Below are positions 31,851-43,670 of a stretch of DNA of 64,000 nt, in pieces (the first letter of the stretch is position 1; every line of letters begins with the position of its first letter). The stretch spans positions 55,554,094 through 55,618,093 of the forward strand of contig CM039463.1 in NCBI GenBank assembly GCA_022414725.1, in the 5' to 3' direction. This stretch comes from Microglena sp. YARC (taxonomy: Eukaryota; Chlorophyta; Chlorophyceae; Chlamydomonadales; Chlamydomonadaceae). A program made the translations under genes and the position numbers. A model generated the notes under the pieces. That model made no database searches. It was not told the DNA's origin and saw only the letters and a list, made by a program, of their open reading frames with translations.

Positions 31851-32320
31851 TTATATTGCACTAATTATTTCTTTCTGGCACCCGCATACCACTGTCGTAC
31901 ATATCTGTTTACATTAAAGCGAGCTTACTGATCTAATCTATAAATATCGATATCGAGACCGTACACTTGAATTCCATCAATCGCCCTGAGCATTCGTTCA
32001 GGATTGTCAATTATCTGCCCCTCAGATGGGAGATCTAAGTGTGTCGCGCCCGAATATTTGGCTACACGTTTGTGGTGTACTGCGTAGAAGAGTGTTGTGT
32101 ACATATCCAACAATAAGACAGCAGCTATAGTAGAGAGCTGCATTAGGACAGTCCTGGATGAACTGACGTCAATGGGCGATAGGGGCCTCCCAACCTATGC
32201 GGTGCTGCTCATGTTAGCTACATGGGTAGCTTGCAGTGATGTCTCTATTTACCAACCTCTATTTATCGACTTCTATTTCCCAACTGCTCTTTCCCATCTG
32301 CTGTTACTCCCTCATCTGCA
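31850..32320 (+). repeat. Segment paralogous to about 56.98-57.81 kb, upstream of the short B exon
   Basis: Shared words are ATCGCCCTGAGC, GATTGTCAATTATCTGC and AGACAGCAGCTA, ending in repeated CCAACTGCTATTTCC-like words just before CTGCAG. A minus-strand frame (31925-32143) keeps only part of its peptide in the second copy, so it is not called as a gene. Confidence 0.7.
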
Positions 32321-32321
32321 G

Positions 32322-32382
32322 GAGGTCGGTCAGTGAATTTACTGACAACAATGGGGCCTAAGCGGGGAGCTAGTGTGTACAG
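32322..32382 (+). CDS. Short AP2 exon B (copy II)
   Basis: The acceptor is CATCTGCAG and the donor AG/GTACAG. The frame that joins C3 in phase 2 reads GGRSVNLLTTMGPKRGASVYR, so it supplies the SVYR start of the AP2 domain. It lacks the helix linker of the full B exons. The phase of its 5' end is not that of ordinary B exons, which suggests a different upstream exon partner (possibly the N-terminal block at 26-27 kb). Confidence 0.5.
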
Positions 32383-33348
32383 GTACAGAGGTGGTGTGTT
32401 TGGTGGAGGGGGTGGAAGATTGGCTTGAGTGTTAGGGGTGTTCAAAAGTAACCAGTCACACGAGCATACGTAACCACTATTTTATTATAAACCACTATTT
32501 TATGGTCTTGAAATGCTCCCATCGTCTAGTCACTTTGTCCCTAGGATTTGAGCTTCCAGGTCTGGATGTAGGAACCCTATATCTAGCTTGGGTGGGTGGG
32601 TACTGGCATGAATGTGAGTGAGATGTGAATTAGTGGTAGTGTTAGTTTTTAGGGTTTGCTACTTTTACATCTGGACCTGGTTTGTTTTCCTTGGCCACTG
32701 TTTTTTCATGTTAGGTGGGGCTACTTTGTTCTCTCATGTGTTGCTCAGTTGTACCTTACCACTTCCTGGTTGGTGGTGTCATCGTGTGTGACTAGTCACA
32801 AAGTTTGTGTGTGTGAGAGGAGGTAGGTGCTGCAAAATATGTAGGGCCACCTCATCACATTTGTGGACCTTTGACCATGAAGGTTTCCATAGCACTAGAC
32901 TTTGGAACTGAAGGGGTGGGTAACATGAATATTACAGCAGTATACAAAAAATCATGTTAGGGTGCCAACTTTTTTTCCACATGGAAATGTCAGAAAAGTT
33001 GGAGGGGCCCCCTAGCAAAAGGCAGGCATACATGTGCTTTCAACCAGAGCCCTACAAACCCAGCACATGAGCCATAGAGAAGTCTCATGTGGTCGTATGC
33101 TTATTTAATCAAGTTGCCAGGGGGGTTAAATATAACAATAGGTGTCGTATTACTTTTGAGCACCCCTAGAGTAAGGGGGGCGTTGGGTGGATCCCAAATT
33201 GTGTACACCCTTAAAGCGAGCAATATGACAGCAACCTTACAAAAAATAAAGTGACCAGAATTAATGTTTTTCAGAATCATCTGAGGATAGATTGAGTTGT
33301 GGATCCCTTGAAGATTGTTGAGTTTTTTACATTTCAACCGCACTGCAG

Positions 33349-33489
33349 AGGTATCTCCTGGATGAAAGCTATTGAGAGATGGCGTGTTCAAATTCAGCAC
33401 CTCAATGAACGGACATCCAAATACATTGGCGTCTACGCTGATGAAGTAGAGGCCGCCCTAGCATATGATGCCGCCGCCATTGCTCTAGG
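33349..33489 (+). CDS. AP2/ERF domain exon C3 (copy II)
   Basis: The acceptor is CACTGCAG and the donor GG/GTCAGT (weaker than the usual GTAAGT). The 141 bases encode GISWMKAIERWRVQIQHLN, a KYIGVY strand and AALAYDAAAIALG. The intron to D3 at 43949 is about 10.5 kb, because it contains the nested hAT, Helitron and copia insertions. Confidence 0.87.
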
Positions 33490-33549
33490 GTCAGTCCCTC
33501 CCCCCTCTCTCTCCCCCCTCATTGTCCTCCATTGAACTCCCTCCTCCCT

Positions 33550-33551
<2 letters not shown>

Positions 33552-33633
<82 letters not shown>
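33552..33633. repeat. (TC)n microsatellite
   Basis: About 40 TC units in the pyrimidine-rich start of the intron, followed by the duplicated CTATTGCTCTAGGGTAAC donor at about 33642. Confidence 0.95.
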
Positions 33634-33635
<2 letters not shown>

Positions 33636-34227
33636 CTTGCCCCCTATTGCTCTAGGGTAACTCTCTCCCCCAATCTCCCTTCTCTCCCTTTTCCTCGTCC
33701 GACATTGAAGTCCCTACCACCTTGTAGTGTCTCCACTAGATGCAAATGGATAAGACGATATAAATTGTTACCAAGGATATTCCCAACCATGATATATCGC
33801 ACACGCACGATTTTTAATGATTATTCCCGTTTTGGTCCATCACGCCCCCAGGTGTGGCTAATGTTTCCAGATCTCAGATCTCTGGGTGGAGCATTGCGCA
33901 ACAGGATTTTTATGTTTATACCTTCCAAAATGTTAAAAACTGGGCATCGGACATCCATGATTTTTAGGGGGCGGCAAATAGATCTATATTGCCCAAACAT
34001 ATAGACCTATATAGATCTATATATAGCAAATATATATATTTGGTATACCTACAACGTATGCAGTTACATCAGATAGCCACGGTAAAATCCAGTCGAAGCG
34101 CCTGCAATATGATATAGTGCCCTATGCCATAATTGCAAATCCAGATTTTGATTTTTGTAAGGTGCCCTATGCCGATTTTCAAAAATCCAGCTTCGCCTAT
34201 ATATATATATATATATATATAAAGAAA

Positions 34228-35690
34228 TCATGGTCGTGGTCGTGGTCGTGGTGGTCGTGGTGGTGTCATCGCGTAACCGACTTAACCGACTTCCCGCCCA
34301 GCAAATTCCCGCCTAGCAAATTCACGCCCAGCCAGTTCACGCTTTTAATCCCTCCTGCTTCAACTTCTGCCTGATTGGCCTCCTGCGAATTCTGCCTTGT
34401 GCAACCTTAACCTCCTGCGTATTCTACCTGTTGCGCATCCCGTCCGATTTATCCTTTTCCCGCCTGAGTTCATCCACCTGATCTCGGTAGCGCTACAGTT
34501 CGTCTTCCTACAAGCTTTCCCCCCTGCATCTCTGCAAGACCTTTCCCTTGCGTCAAGAGACCTGTCGCTGCGCACAACGGGAGGTGACGTGGTGAGTCAG
34601 CCGACCTGTCAGAAATGTCCGAATCGCATCCATCCCATGTCACAAACTTGACTGCAAATTCTTCCCACTACATTGAGAAACATGTCGCTCCGCATTGTGC
34701 CATAGCAAGTACGCATCAAAGTTGACCGAATGAAAAATCTCGCTGAGCATTCTCGCCCTAACTTGACCGAACATCTCAAATCAGCAACTTGACTGCAACT
34801 TCTTCCCACTGCATCGAGAAACATTTCGTCGCAGTGCATTGTGCTATAGCGAGCACGCGTCAAAGCTGAATGGATGAACCTAGCGATGTTTCCAAGTCTT
34901 AGATCGAGTTGACTTCGGAAGCAGTTGCGGTGAACAGGATTGTTCTTCGGCCGAACTGAATACATGCTCGCTAAGAAGAAGCTTTAGTAAAATACAGTTG
35001 CGATTGCGCAGGTTCAGCTTTTTTCAGTGGGGTCGACTATCGATCACAGCTGAGGTGGCAGGAAGCAGGTCCGATGCTTATAGCGGAGTCGGATGATGCG
35101 CAAACGTTGTCGATGCTCATCGTCCCGTTTGCCTTTCAGCTATGGCAAAGCCCACAGCTGAAGTGAAGGGAGGCAGATATGGAGTATGTGTGTGCTGGTG
35201 GGTGCGTGTAGGAGGGAGTGAGGGATGATAGTGGGGAGAGGGTGGGGGCTGGTGGGATGGCTGGGGTGGGGGAAGGGATGGAGTCAGGAAATATGTCAGG
35301 AAGAGTAAGGGAGTATGTTTGTGGGCGGGGGTAGATGGTTGGGTGGGGGTAGGGGGGGAGATAACTGGGGGGGGGGGGGGGGGGTATGGTGTTGTTTGTG
35401 TGCTTGAGGGTGCACGAGGGAGACCATCGCAAGGGATATGCGTCCGTCAATGTTTTAAGTTGCATGCACTGCAGAGAAAACCGTTTTGCAATCCAGCCCA
35501 AAACAGGTGTGGCCAACGGGAGGGAAGGGGGGGAGGGGGCGGATAATGGTTTGGTGGTGGTGGTGTGTGAATGGGGGGGGGCTTCAAGTGTAAACCATTA
35601 TGTAACCAGCCCCAAATAGGTGTGGCGGGGGGGGAGGGGGGTCTTCGTGAGAATAGGTGTGGCCACCGGCCACACGGGCTACTGTACTAG
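34228..35690 (+). mobile_element. Helitron-like element, 1.46 kb, non-autonomous
   Basis: The 5' end is TCATGGTCGTGGTCG after an A. The 3' end has hairpin GTGTGGCC-ACC-GGCCACAC (35657-35675), an 11-nt spacer and CTAG (35687-35690) before a T. (TA)n flanks both sides, with no target duplication. Internally there are two diverged direct repeats of about 130 bp (about 34640-34770 and 34790-34890; shared CAACTTGACTGCAA and TTCTTCCCACT) and a poly-G at 35369-35382. No Rep/helicase coding is present. Confidence 0.78.
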
Positions 35691-35724
35691 TATATATATA
35701 TATATATATATAACTATGCCTCTC

Positions 35725-36380
35725 CCTAATAATTTTTAATGTTTCTAGATTGCAAGTGCTTGGCTTGGGTATCGGGCGCAACGCTTTTTAATGTTTCGGA
35801 AGTACTAAGGCATCGCACGCTGGTCACCAGCAAGTTGGCGAGGTGGCCCCCGGGGGTGGCCCCTGAGCATGAGCCACGTAGCCACTGGGCACTGGGCACG
35901 CTATGGCCGTCGACCAATTTCATAACTATAACATCCCGAGCTCATCTGCTGCGGTTACAGCCCTGTGCCATGAATACAAAAAGGCGATCCCTCGTTGTCC
36001 CATTCAAGAATTCAATAATTTAGCAATCAGCATGCTGAAGGTGCAGAAGAAGAAGACCGATGGTCGGCCTAGGAACGCGCAGTCCGGCCAACTGCCCCCA
36101 TGCACCTGGGGCACCATTTTGGAGGATCAAGGCTGGTCCTCGCTCCCATCAGAGGACGACCATCGCCAAATTGTTGCAGAAGTTTTTTATTGGCCAATAT
36201 GAAAGGGAAAAGGGATAACTGCAGCCCAATACCAGAATCGGGCAGGCCAAAAAGGCTGCCTGATTTTTAATGTTTCCACCTTCCCAAATGTTACACCTAG
36301 GCATTGGGCGCCATGATTTGTAATGTTTCCATCTTCCAAAATCACACCTGGGCATCCGGCGCCACAAATTTTAATGTTTG
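35725..36380. repeat. Subterminal repeats of the hAT-like element
   Basis: TTTTTAATGTTTCC with a GGCATYGGGCGCCA partner is repeated at about 35735, 35790, 36265, 36320 and 36370. Confidence 0.65.
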
Positions 36381-36407
36381 TGCTCGAATCTTAAGGAGTA
36401 TCCCTGA

Positions 36408-36731
36408 TATCAGCTTGAAATCACTCCGGTAGAGTGGACAGTAGATTAAAGCAGCGGAACAGACGCACCAATCTATACACGGAGACAAGGATAACGTTAC
36501 AGACACAGGAGACCCATAAAGGGGCACCTGTGGTGAAAGGAGGCGGTAGACAGGAACCTAACAGGGTACAGATCAAACCGGAGACGTAGGTGACAGGAAA
36601 CTGCCACTGAGTCATCTCAAGATGACTCAGTCCCACGGGAAGCTGGCTCAGGAGAGCCGATAGTTCTAAGGGAGTACATAAGTAGTCACCAAGTCATAAA
36701 ACGCGTGAGAGCACCGCTATACATGCTGATA
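36408..36731 (-). repeat. 3' LTR of the copia element
   Basis: 324 bp, same sequence as the 5' LTR except for one A fewer in an A-run near 36418. A short purine tract abuts it on the minus-strand 5' side. Confidence 0.93.
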
Positions 36732-37117
36732 CTCCACCTATGACACAGGTGACATACAATAGTACTACTCCACCTATGGCACTGGTGACATAGAATTATA
36801 TGTAACAAATTAAAAAAAAAAAAAAAATCAAAGAGCTCCGAAAAATAAAAATCGAGAGAAACTTCAAATGAAACCCGAAGGGTGTAAGGGAAGGTATGAA
36901 GCAAGGCAAAGAATCAAAATTTGCCAAGTGGATATAAGAGGACAACTAAATATCAAAGTCGGGTAACAACGGTATAGAAAACCCGATCCGGGAATAGGAA
37001 CCTAATGCCAATCAATGATAACTTAAAGAAACTCTAAATGTAACCAAAAATTCCAGAATACATGTAACCAAAATTCTAGAATACATGTACCCAAAAATTT
37101 GGTTTAAGGAGAAGCAG

Positions 37118-38281
37118 TCATTCCAAACATGCGAATGAAACGCCAGAACACCATAGGATCAAGGGCTTGGTGAAGGGGTCAGCACAGTTGTCCTTAGTGT
37201 TAACATAGGCAACATCCACCTGGCCATCCTCCACCAGCTCCTGGATATAGTGATGGATGACATCAATGTGCTTGTTGCGAGGGAGCAGCTGACAGTCATT
37301 GGCCCAGCTCAAGGACCCCAAGTTGTCACCCTGAATGGTGACCAGGTCACAAGGCAGCCCTAGATCAATTCTCAACTTTTTCAACCATTGCACCTCCCTG
37401 GCAGTCTGAGACAGGGCCTGATTTTCAGCCTCACTGGAGCTAACAGCAACAGTGGGTTGCCTTTTGCTCATCCAATTCACAAGGCAGCCTCCAGCAAGCA
37501 CAGCATAGCCAGTCTGAGATCTCCTGTCAGACCCATCATCAGCAAAGGATGAGTCACTAAAGACAGTAAAAGAGAAACCAGGGCTGTGAGTGTAAGTGAG
37601 GCCCAGATGGGAATGTTCTCTCAAATACAAAAGCAAGCGCTTGGCTGCAGCCCACAGGGGGGCAGTGGGTTGAGCAGAAAACCTGGACAGGTAGCTAACA
37701 GCAAAAGAAATATCAGGCCCTGTGCAGGTAGCCAGGTACAGCAAAGCCCCCACAAGAGAGAGGTACTGGCTATTAGAGGCCAGAGGTTCTCCAGGAGGAT
37801 CAGTGACAGTGCACTTGGACATGGGAACTGAAAACTTGGGCTTGGTAGCAGCAGTGAGACCAAACTGCTCCACCAGCTCAACAATGTAGGAGTGCTGGGA
37901 GAGGTCGATCTTAACACACCTGCCGTCAGAATCAAGTGTACAAGTCATGTCCAATGAAAGGAACTGGACAGGTACACCCATTTCCTTGACTTCCCACCCA
38001 GCTGCTTCCATAGCCTTGATCAGCAAGGCATACCTATGCAGCTCACTAAAAGCACAGATAAAGTCATCCACATAGGTCAGGACATAGCTCCACCCACCAG
38101 TAGAATCCCTCCTGAAATACAGAGCAGGTTCAGCTTTGCACATGGTAAAACCGTGGGCAACCAAAACCTGCTTTACATCTTTGCTCCAAGCCCTGGGTGC
38201 CTGCTTCAAACCATAAAGAGATTTAATTAGCTTGCACACAAGGGGAACATTGTCAGGACCAAGTTCATGAAAGCCCTCAGG
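37118..38281 (-). pseudogene. Copia reverse transcriptase C-terminal part and RNase H
   Basis: Motifs in order: LIKSLYGLKQAPRAW, the catalytic YVDD (as LTYVDDFICAF), DISFAVSYLSRF, then RNase H with SDSSFADD and SSSEAEN, and the ending DVAYVNTKDNCADPFTKPL typical of copia polyproteins. An in-frame TAG (38279-38281) separates it from the preceding RT part, where uninterrupted copia elements read through. It works in cDNA synthesis within a virus-like particle if translated. Confidence 0.9.
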
Positions 38282-38792
38282 CTAGTAGCAGAACAGGTCC
38301 AGACCAGGTTCCAGCTTGGCATTCAAGAATGCAGTCTTGATGTCCAGCTGCCTCACAAACATTTTTCTATGAGTGATGGCAGCAAGGAGCACACGAAGAC
38401 CTGCTTTAGAGGAGACGGGGGCATATACATCATGGTAGTCCAGCCCAGGACGTTGCAGAAAACCACGAACTACAAAACGAGCTTTAAAACGCAAAGAAAC
38501 CATCAGCCCCATGTTTCTTGACAAATAACCATCTGCCAGATAGAATCCTCTGCCTAGGAGGCTGTGGAGTGAGGACCCAAGTGCCATGAGCATGGAGGGA
38601 GGCCATCTCATCCTTCATAGCCTGCAGCCAGAGATCTCTGTCTGGGTTGGTAGGTAACATTGCAGCTTTATAAGAGAGTTCAGTAGAGGTAGAAATAAAA
38701 GCCCCCCACGTACAAGCAGTGTACTTGTACATGGTCAGCGGGGATATCAGCAGTATCAGCAGTAACCGGTAATAAAGCCCCCAGCGCAGCAC
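38282..38792 (-). pseudogene. Copia reverse transcriptase N-terminal part
   Basis: Two overlapping frames hold WLQAMKDEMASLHAHGTW and then RFKARFVVRGFLQRPGLDY, DVYAPVSS and the first catalytic Asp region RQLDIKTAFLNA. A frameshift lies at about 38520. Confidence 0.88.
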
Positions 38793-39407
38793 TCATGCGT
38801 GGTTGAACAAGGCCGGCCTCCTTTGCCTCTAAATCGTCGAAGCCTGGGTACACTGGAACACCCCAGCCATACGCAGTATCTGACCCGGACCAGTGTTCGA
38901 GGTCATCACTCACATCATCTGTGACGGCCACATCGTCGCAATGCCTGGTCCGGTATAAACCACCAGGTATAGCAGGGGGTGAAGTGATCAACAACTCCCG
39001 CGAGCTATCCGAATAGGTGGACGGGGGGTGGCGACTAGTGGGCAGTGGACCTGTACTAGGTTCCACTATGACCCGAGGCTGTCCTAATCCTACGACTTCA
39101 CCGACGAAACGTGGCGCAGAGGAAGGCCCGGCGACCCCCTGAGATTCGAATAAATTAGAGCTTGAAGGAACATCAGACTCCCCCTGGCCCCAATGCCGCC
39201 GCACGCGATACAGCACCATCATTACCTGGCCTGGGACGCATCGTCATCCCATGACCAGTAAAGCGGTCAACAATCGGGGTTGGTAAAGGGCCCAGGACAT
39301 TGTCAGTAGTATCAAGCCCTTTACCGATGATAGCGGCAGGGGTGCGAGAAAAATACTGAGATCCATCATAGGGAAAGAGCCCAGGGATACAGTTATAGCT
39401 AAACTGT

Positions 39408-40154
39408 TCATAGAAAGAGCACATCACGACTCTCTACCACCTGGCGCAACTTAGGAACCCAAACAAAATAACCCTTACTCACCAGAGAATACCCAACCAG
39501 TCTACCAGATAACGCCCTTTCGTCAAGCTTATTGCGCTTCTTCCCATTCACTAAGGTAACATAGCATGGGCACCCCGAACACGCGCAATAACGATACATC
39601 AGGTAGAACCCCAAAGAACAACTCATAAGGAGTCTTGTCACCCTGATTAGGCAGCCGGTTGCGTAGGTAACACGCGCGGCGAGGAAGGCATAGGGCCAGA
39701 AGGACTTAGTGAGCTTAGACTCCAAGTGAATGCTCCTAGCTACGTTCTGAAGGACCCCATTGTACCGTTCCACAGTCGCATTCTGCTGAGCAGTGTAAGC
39801 CATGGACAATTCATGCACAGCACCAACCGATTCTAACCAATCCTCGAACCACTTCACTATAAATTCCTTAGCCCTGTCAGACCTAAGACACTTGAAAACA
39901 AATCCATGCAGCTGAGTCATCCATCTGAGGATGGTAGTTTGAACTGCTAAGGGAGCTTCATCCCTGGTTCTCAAGCACAAGACCTCAGCATAGCCAGAGT
40001 ATTGGTCAGTGAGACACAGAACATAAAACTCCCCACGCAAGCCCCTAATATTAAATGGCCCCATGATGTCCAAGTGAAGGCGTTGTAATGGGGCACGGAT
40101 CCTAGTTTTGCTTTCTTTAGGAAAAGGGATACGTTTTCCCTTTGCTTCTGACAA
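39408..40154 (-). pseudogene. Copia integrase core
   Basis: The catalytic D, D and E are visible in LHLDIMG, LRSDRAKEF and ATVERYNG. The core is followed by a C-terminal part ending VPKLRQVVESRDVLF. Integrase inserts the cDNA into the host genome. A frameshift at about 40150 separates it from the zinc-binding N-terminal part, and another at about 39415 from the downstream linker. Confidence 0.9.
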
Positions 40155-40790
40155 GCATCACATGGGATCTTAGACAGTCTTTGCACCTGTTGGAGAGTGA
40201 GGGGTAAGTTCTGAACCAAACCCTTCCTTACAAGGTTGTGCATGGCATCATAGCCAGGGTGACCCAGCCGCCTATGCCACAACCATTCAGGAGTGGTAGG
40301 GATCACAACTCCACCATCCTCATCAACATCAAGAGCAAAAAGCTGGATAATCTTCAGCACCATACAAACGGCCACGAGGGGTGTGACAAGGCCTACATGC
40401 AACTTGTACACACCATCACTGGAGGCAGGGAAAGACCACAGAACAGAAGAGCCCTGTGTGGCAGTACAACTAAGACTATCAAAAGAAATCTTGCAGTTGT
40501 GAGCATGGGCAACAGCATTTACTGACATGAGGTTCACCGGACAGTGTGGGATGTAGAGAACATTGGTTAAAGTGATTGGTGTTGGTAACCAATCACTACA
40601 TAACACAATAGAACCCTGACCCACAGACCGTTGAACCACACCATCACCAAATTTAACTGCTGGCCCAGTCTCAGAAGCATGAAACACAGTGAACAAAGAC
40701 ATGTCACCTGTGATTGACATCCCAGCTCCAGAATCAACATGCCAGACACCCTCAGACAGGCTCGGGCTGCAGACATTTGAAAATTTCGCA
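39971..40790 (-). pseudogene. Copia protease and GAG-pre-integrase domain
   Basis: The protease active site VDSGAGMSITGD lies at about 40700-40745 (D-S-G motif). It is followed by LYIPHCPVNLMSV and the pre-integrase WHRRLGHPGYDAMHNLV with a C-D-A-C zinc-binding pair. It shares the frame of the gag end but is separated from it by a stop. Confidence 0.85.
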
Positions 40791-40819
40791 GTGCAAGAGA
40801 AAAGGACAGAGCGTACCTC

Positions 40820-43000
40820 CTATTTCTTGTCCAAAGCATACCCATCAATCTGAGCCTGCAAGGAGGCCAGCTGCCGCGGAGTAAGCACACCTGGAAGGGC
40901 CAAGGCCATGGGCACCGGATTGGTAACCGGTGCACCAGGCTTGGTCTTACGCAGGTGCGGATGCTTCGTGAAACAGCGATCCTCCGAGTGGGTCGTCTTG
41001 CTGAGGCATGGGCCCCAAGTGCAATCCAGACGTCGCTTGTTGGAACCAGAACCCTGAGAACCAGATCCCTGCCCACGCTGAAACGCAGCATTGGCAGGAA
41101 CCTGGGGAGCGTCCCGGGACCAACCAGGATGCCTGGAGTCGGACCTGGGGAGAGCAATGTTCAAAATGTCGAGAGACCGATATGCCTCCAGACAAGACCA
41201 GTAATCTACAGTCTGTCTGTTAGCCAACATCATACCGTACTGGATCCGCAGCGATTCAAATCGGATCAAACGGATCCCATTCACAATGGTTTCCATGGCG
41301 TGGCGCTGAGTGACAGGATGTCCAGCACTGCGGAGGTCAGTGCACAGACTGCGAACCATGCGAAAGAAATCATCGACACGGTCAGAAGGGCCCATGTGCG
41401 CATTATGAAGTTCGATACGCATGAGAGGACTCTAGAGGCAAGGGCATCAGACTGCGTCTTCCGGATATCCAAAAGGATATCCCGAGGGGTGGCAAAGTCC
41501 TGGTATACCTTGACCATATCGTCCTCCATGTTCGCGAGCATCATAGTTAAACACATGAACTCCTGACGTTCGAGAGGCAGTGCACTGAACCCCCAACAGT
41601 GCAGGATCAAACCGAGACTCACCATGAATGAGGGTATTAGACCCAGCTCCAATCGCAGAAGGGACAGGAGCCAAGGACCTACGAATGTCCATGAAAATAC
41701 TCCGCAGCAAGACCAGCGTCAAGAGCGCGCTGGTCGTCTATGTTCCTAATCACAGGAATGGACCTCGCAACACTCATAAGCAGCTCGAAATCTGGGCTAA
41801 CAGGACACAGAGGGACAGGCACTCGCACAAACTGATAACCAAGCTTCTCGTGATCACTACGCCTCGTACCACCAAAGGAAACACCATGATCTGGGGGATA
41901 CAGAATCCCAGAAGTGACTGGACCAAGAAAAGAACGACACCTGGTACCAAGCTCAGAGAAAGCCATCACTCGGCGATGCCTCAGCTTCACACTAACATTT
42001 GCCATTGTAGCCTGCATATCCATCCGACCGTACAAAGAGCGGTTCAAGGACTCATTATCCCGTCGATCCTGGTTGATCAGGCGGTAGTCCCTCAAGTTCA
42101 AAGTCGGAGGAGATCCACCAGTGAGCAGATGCTCCCAAGATTCGCATGACCGCGTATATAGCATAGGAGGAGGGCCAGGGGCAGGAGGCAGCTCCACCGG
42201 CGAGGGCGGAGGGGGTTCCAGGGAGGCACCAGCAGCAGAGGTGCGTGCAGAGGAAACAGCAGCCTCGCGAGAGCGAGTGTGGTAGCCAGGGAGGCCACGC
42301 TCCATGGGGGCAGATGCAGAGGAAAAAGAAGCAAAGCCCTTCAAGAAAGTGGGCTTAGCCACCTCCGGGTAAGCCGGGGGAACAGGCTCAAAGGGAGGCG
42401 CCGACGAAGGCTGAGGCCTGATACACAGGCGAAAGCTCTCGATTAGGCATCTGCTGATCAGCAGGCTCATACACCGGCGAAACAGCGGAAGTCTCAAAGA
42501 CACGAGTGGCAGCAGCAGATGGGGTCACGCCACCCTGAAGTCAGCACTCGTAGCACTCTTCAAGTCCTCCTCATCATCAGTAGTAGTAGAGTAGTCTTCA
42601 TCATAATTGAAGGGGACGCAATGAGGCTGCGGGTCTGATGCACAACGGATGATCTGTGTCTGTACACAACACAGCTTCATCAGGACATCCTCAACATCAG
42701 AGGACAGGCGTCGAACATTGAGAGAAGGAACCCTAAAGTTGGAGGATTGATCGGGGGGGGTTACTTCCTTGATGGCGGAAGGACCCTCCTCTCCGGCAGC
42801 AGAGGCCGCTGGCGCGCAGTCGTCTAGCCAATCTAGAGGAACCTTCACCCCCGTTGGGAGGATTCGGTCGCATCCATTGCTCACAATGACACTGCGGATC
42901 CCACGAGCCCATGAAACACCATTAAGTTTGGTAAGTTTCACAAAGCCGGCAGGAGGCCTCGCGGAAGTTGCATTATCAAAGCAGTGGTAGTGATGAGGAG
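40820..43000 (-). pseudogene. Copia gag and 5' leader, in two or more frames
   Basis: The N-terminal part (41679-43000) is Pro/Ser/Ala-rich. The C-terminal part (40820-41722) has a capsid-like helical stretch (MRIELHNAHMGPSDRVDDFF) and a knuckle-like C-H-C motif in CTWGPCLSKTTHSEDRC. The frame changes near 41700. It is the nucleocapsid/capsid polyprotein by position. Confidence 0.8.
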
Positions 43001-43009
43001 CCCAGTAAC

Positions 43010-43334
43010 CTATCAGCTTGAAATCACTCCGGTAGAGTGGACAGTAGATTAAAGCAGCGGAACAGACGCACCAATCTATACACGGAGACAAGGATAACGT
43101 TACAGACACAGGAGACCCATAAAGGGGCACCTGTGGTGAAAGGAGGCGGTAGACAGGAACCTAACAGGGTACAGATCAAACCGGAGACGTAGGTGACAGG
43201 AAACTGCCACTGAGTCATCTCAAGATGACTCAGTCCCACGGGAAGCTGGCTCAGGAGAGCCGATAGTTCTAAGGGAGTACATAAGTAGTCACCAAGTCAT
43301 AAAACGCGTGAGAGCACCGCTATACATGCTGATA
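43010..43334 (-). repeat. 5' LTR of the copia element
   Basis: 325 bp, identical in my reading to the other LTR apart from one extra A (about 43023). Confidence 0.93.
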
Positions 43335-43485
43335 CCTGATTGTTACTGCTACTGCCAAAGATGGCAAGCAGCCTTACGCATAATAAAAAATCATAAAATT
43401 CATAAAATAAAATTCATAAAATTCATTCTTGAACCTGCTTTAAATTAAAACTCAAATAATTCAAATACAGAAATTGCGTGGAGAT

Positions 43486-43670
43486 CAGGGTACTACTTTT
43501 TGCCAAATTGGTCAAAGCTTAAAGCGCACAAACGTCAAATTGGTCAGCGCTTTCTAGTGCAAAAAACGCAAAACTGCGCGCTGGGGGTTTAGAAAACCGC
43601 GCGAAACGCGGAGCAGGTATCAAAAAGCAAGTGCATAAACGCCCTGCCGCGCGCGCTTTGTAGTACCCTG
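43486..43670. mobile_element. hAT-type MITE, family 2, copy 2 (185 bp)
   Basis: Perfect 11-bp inverted termini CAGGGTACTAC and GTAGTACCCTG. A perfect 8-bp duplication GTGGAGAT lies at 43478-43485 and 43671-43678. Other units carry the uninterrupted site (GTGGAGATGCCTC at about 60001 and 63791). Confidence 0.93.

Larger units (their letters stand above)
36408..43334 (-). mobile_element. Full-length Ty1/copia LTR retrotransposon (6.9 kb)
   Basis: LTRs (TATCAG...CTGATA) bound the element, with a perfect 5-bp target duplication CCTGA (36403-36407 and 43335-43339). On the minus strand the order is gag, protease, GAG-pre-integrase, integrase, reverse transcriptase, RNase H, the copia order (integrase before RT). 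The internal start after the 5' LTR, GGTTACTGGGCTCC, resembles a tRNA-iMet-half type primer site, though weakly. The LTRs look near-identical, which implies a recent insertion. The coding region is split by several frameshifts and one in-frame stop. Confidence 0.95.
33772..43338. mobile_element. hAT-like element carrying a Helitron and a copia element
   Basis: The ends CAAGGATATTCCC (left) and the reverse complement of the right end, CAGGGATACTCCT, match at 10 of 13. A perfect 8-bp duplication, ATTGTTAC, lies at 33764-33771 and 43339-43346. The related introns continue ATTACTGCTACTGC without the insert. Without its two guests the element is about 1.17 kb. Subterminal copies of CATYGGGCGCCATGATTTTT and TTTTTAATGTTTCC occur at both ends (33790-33980 and 35725-36380), as is common for hAT transposase-binding sites. 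No transposase is seen. Confidence 0.78.

Noticed and set aside
31925..32143. Minus-strand small protein conserved at 57 kb
   Set aside because: Only part of the peptide is shared, and changes between the two copies are not concentrated at third positions.
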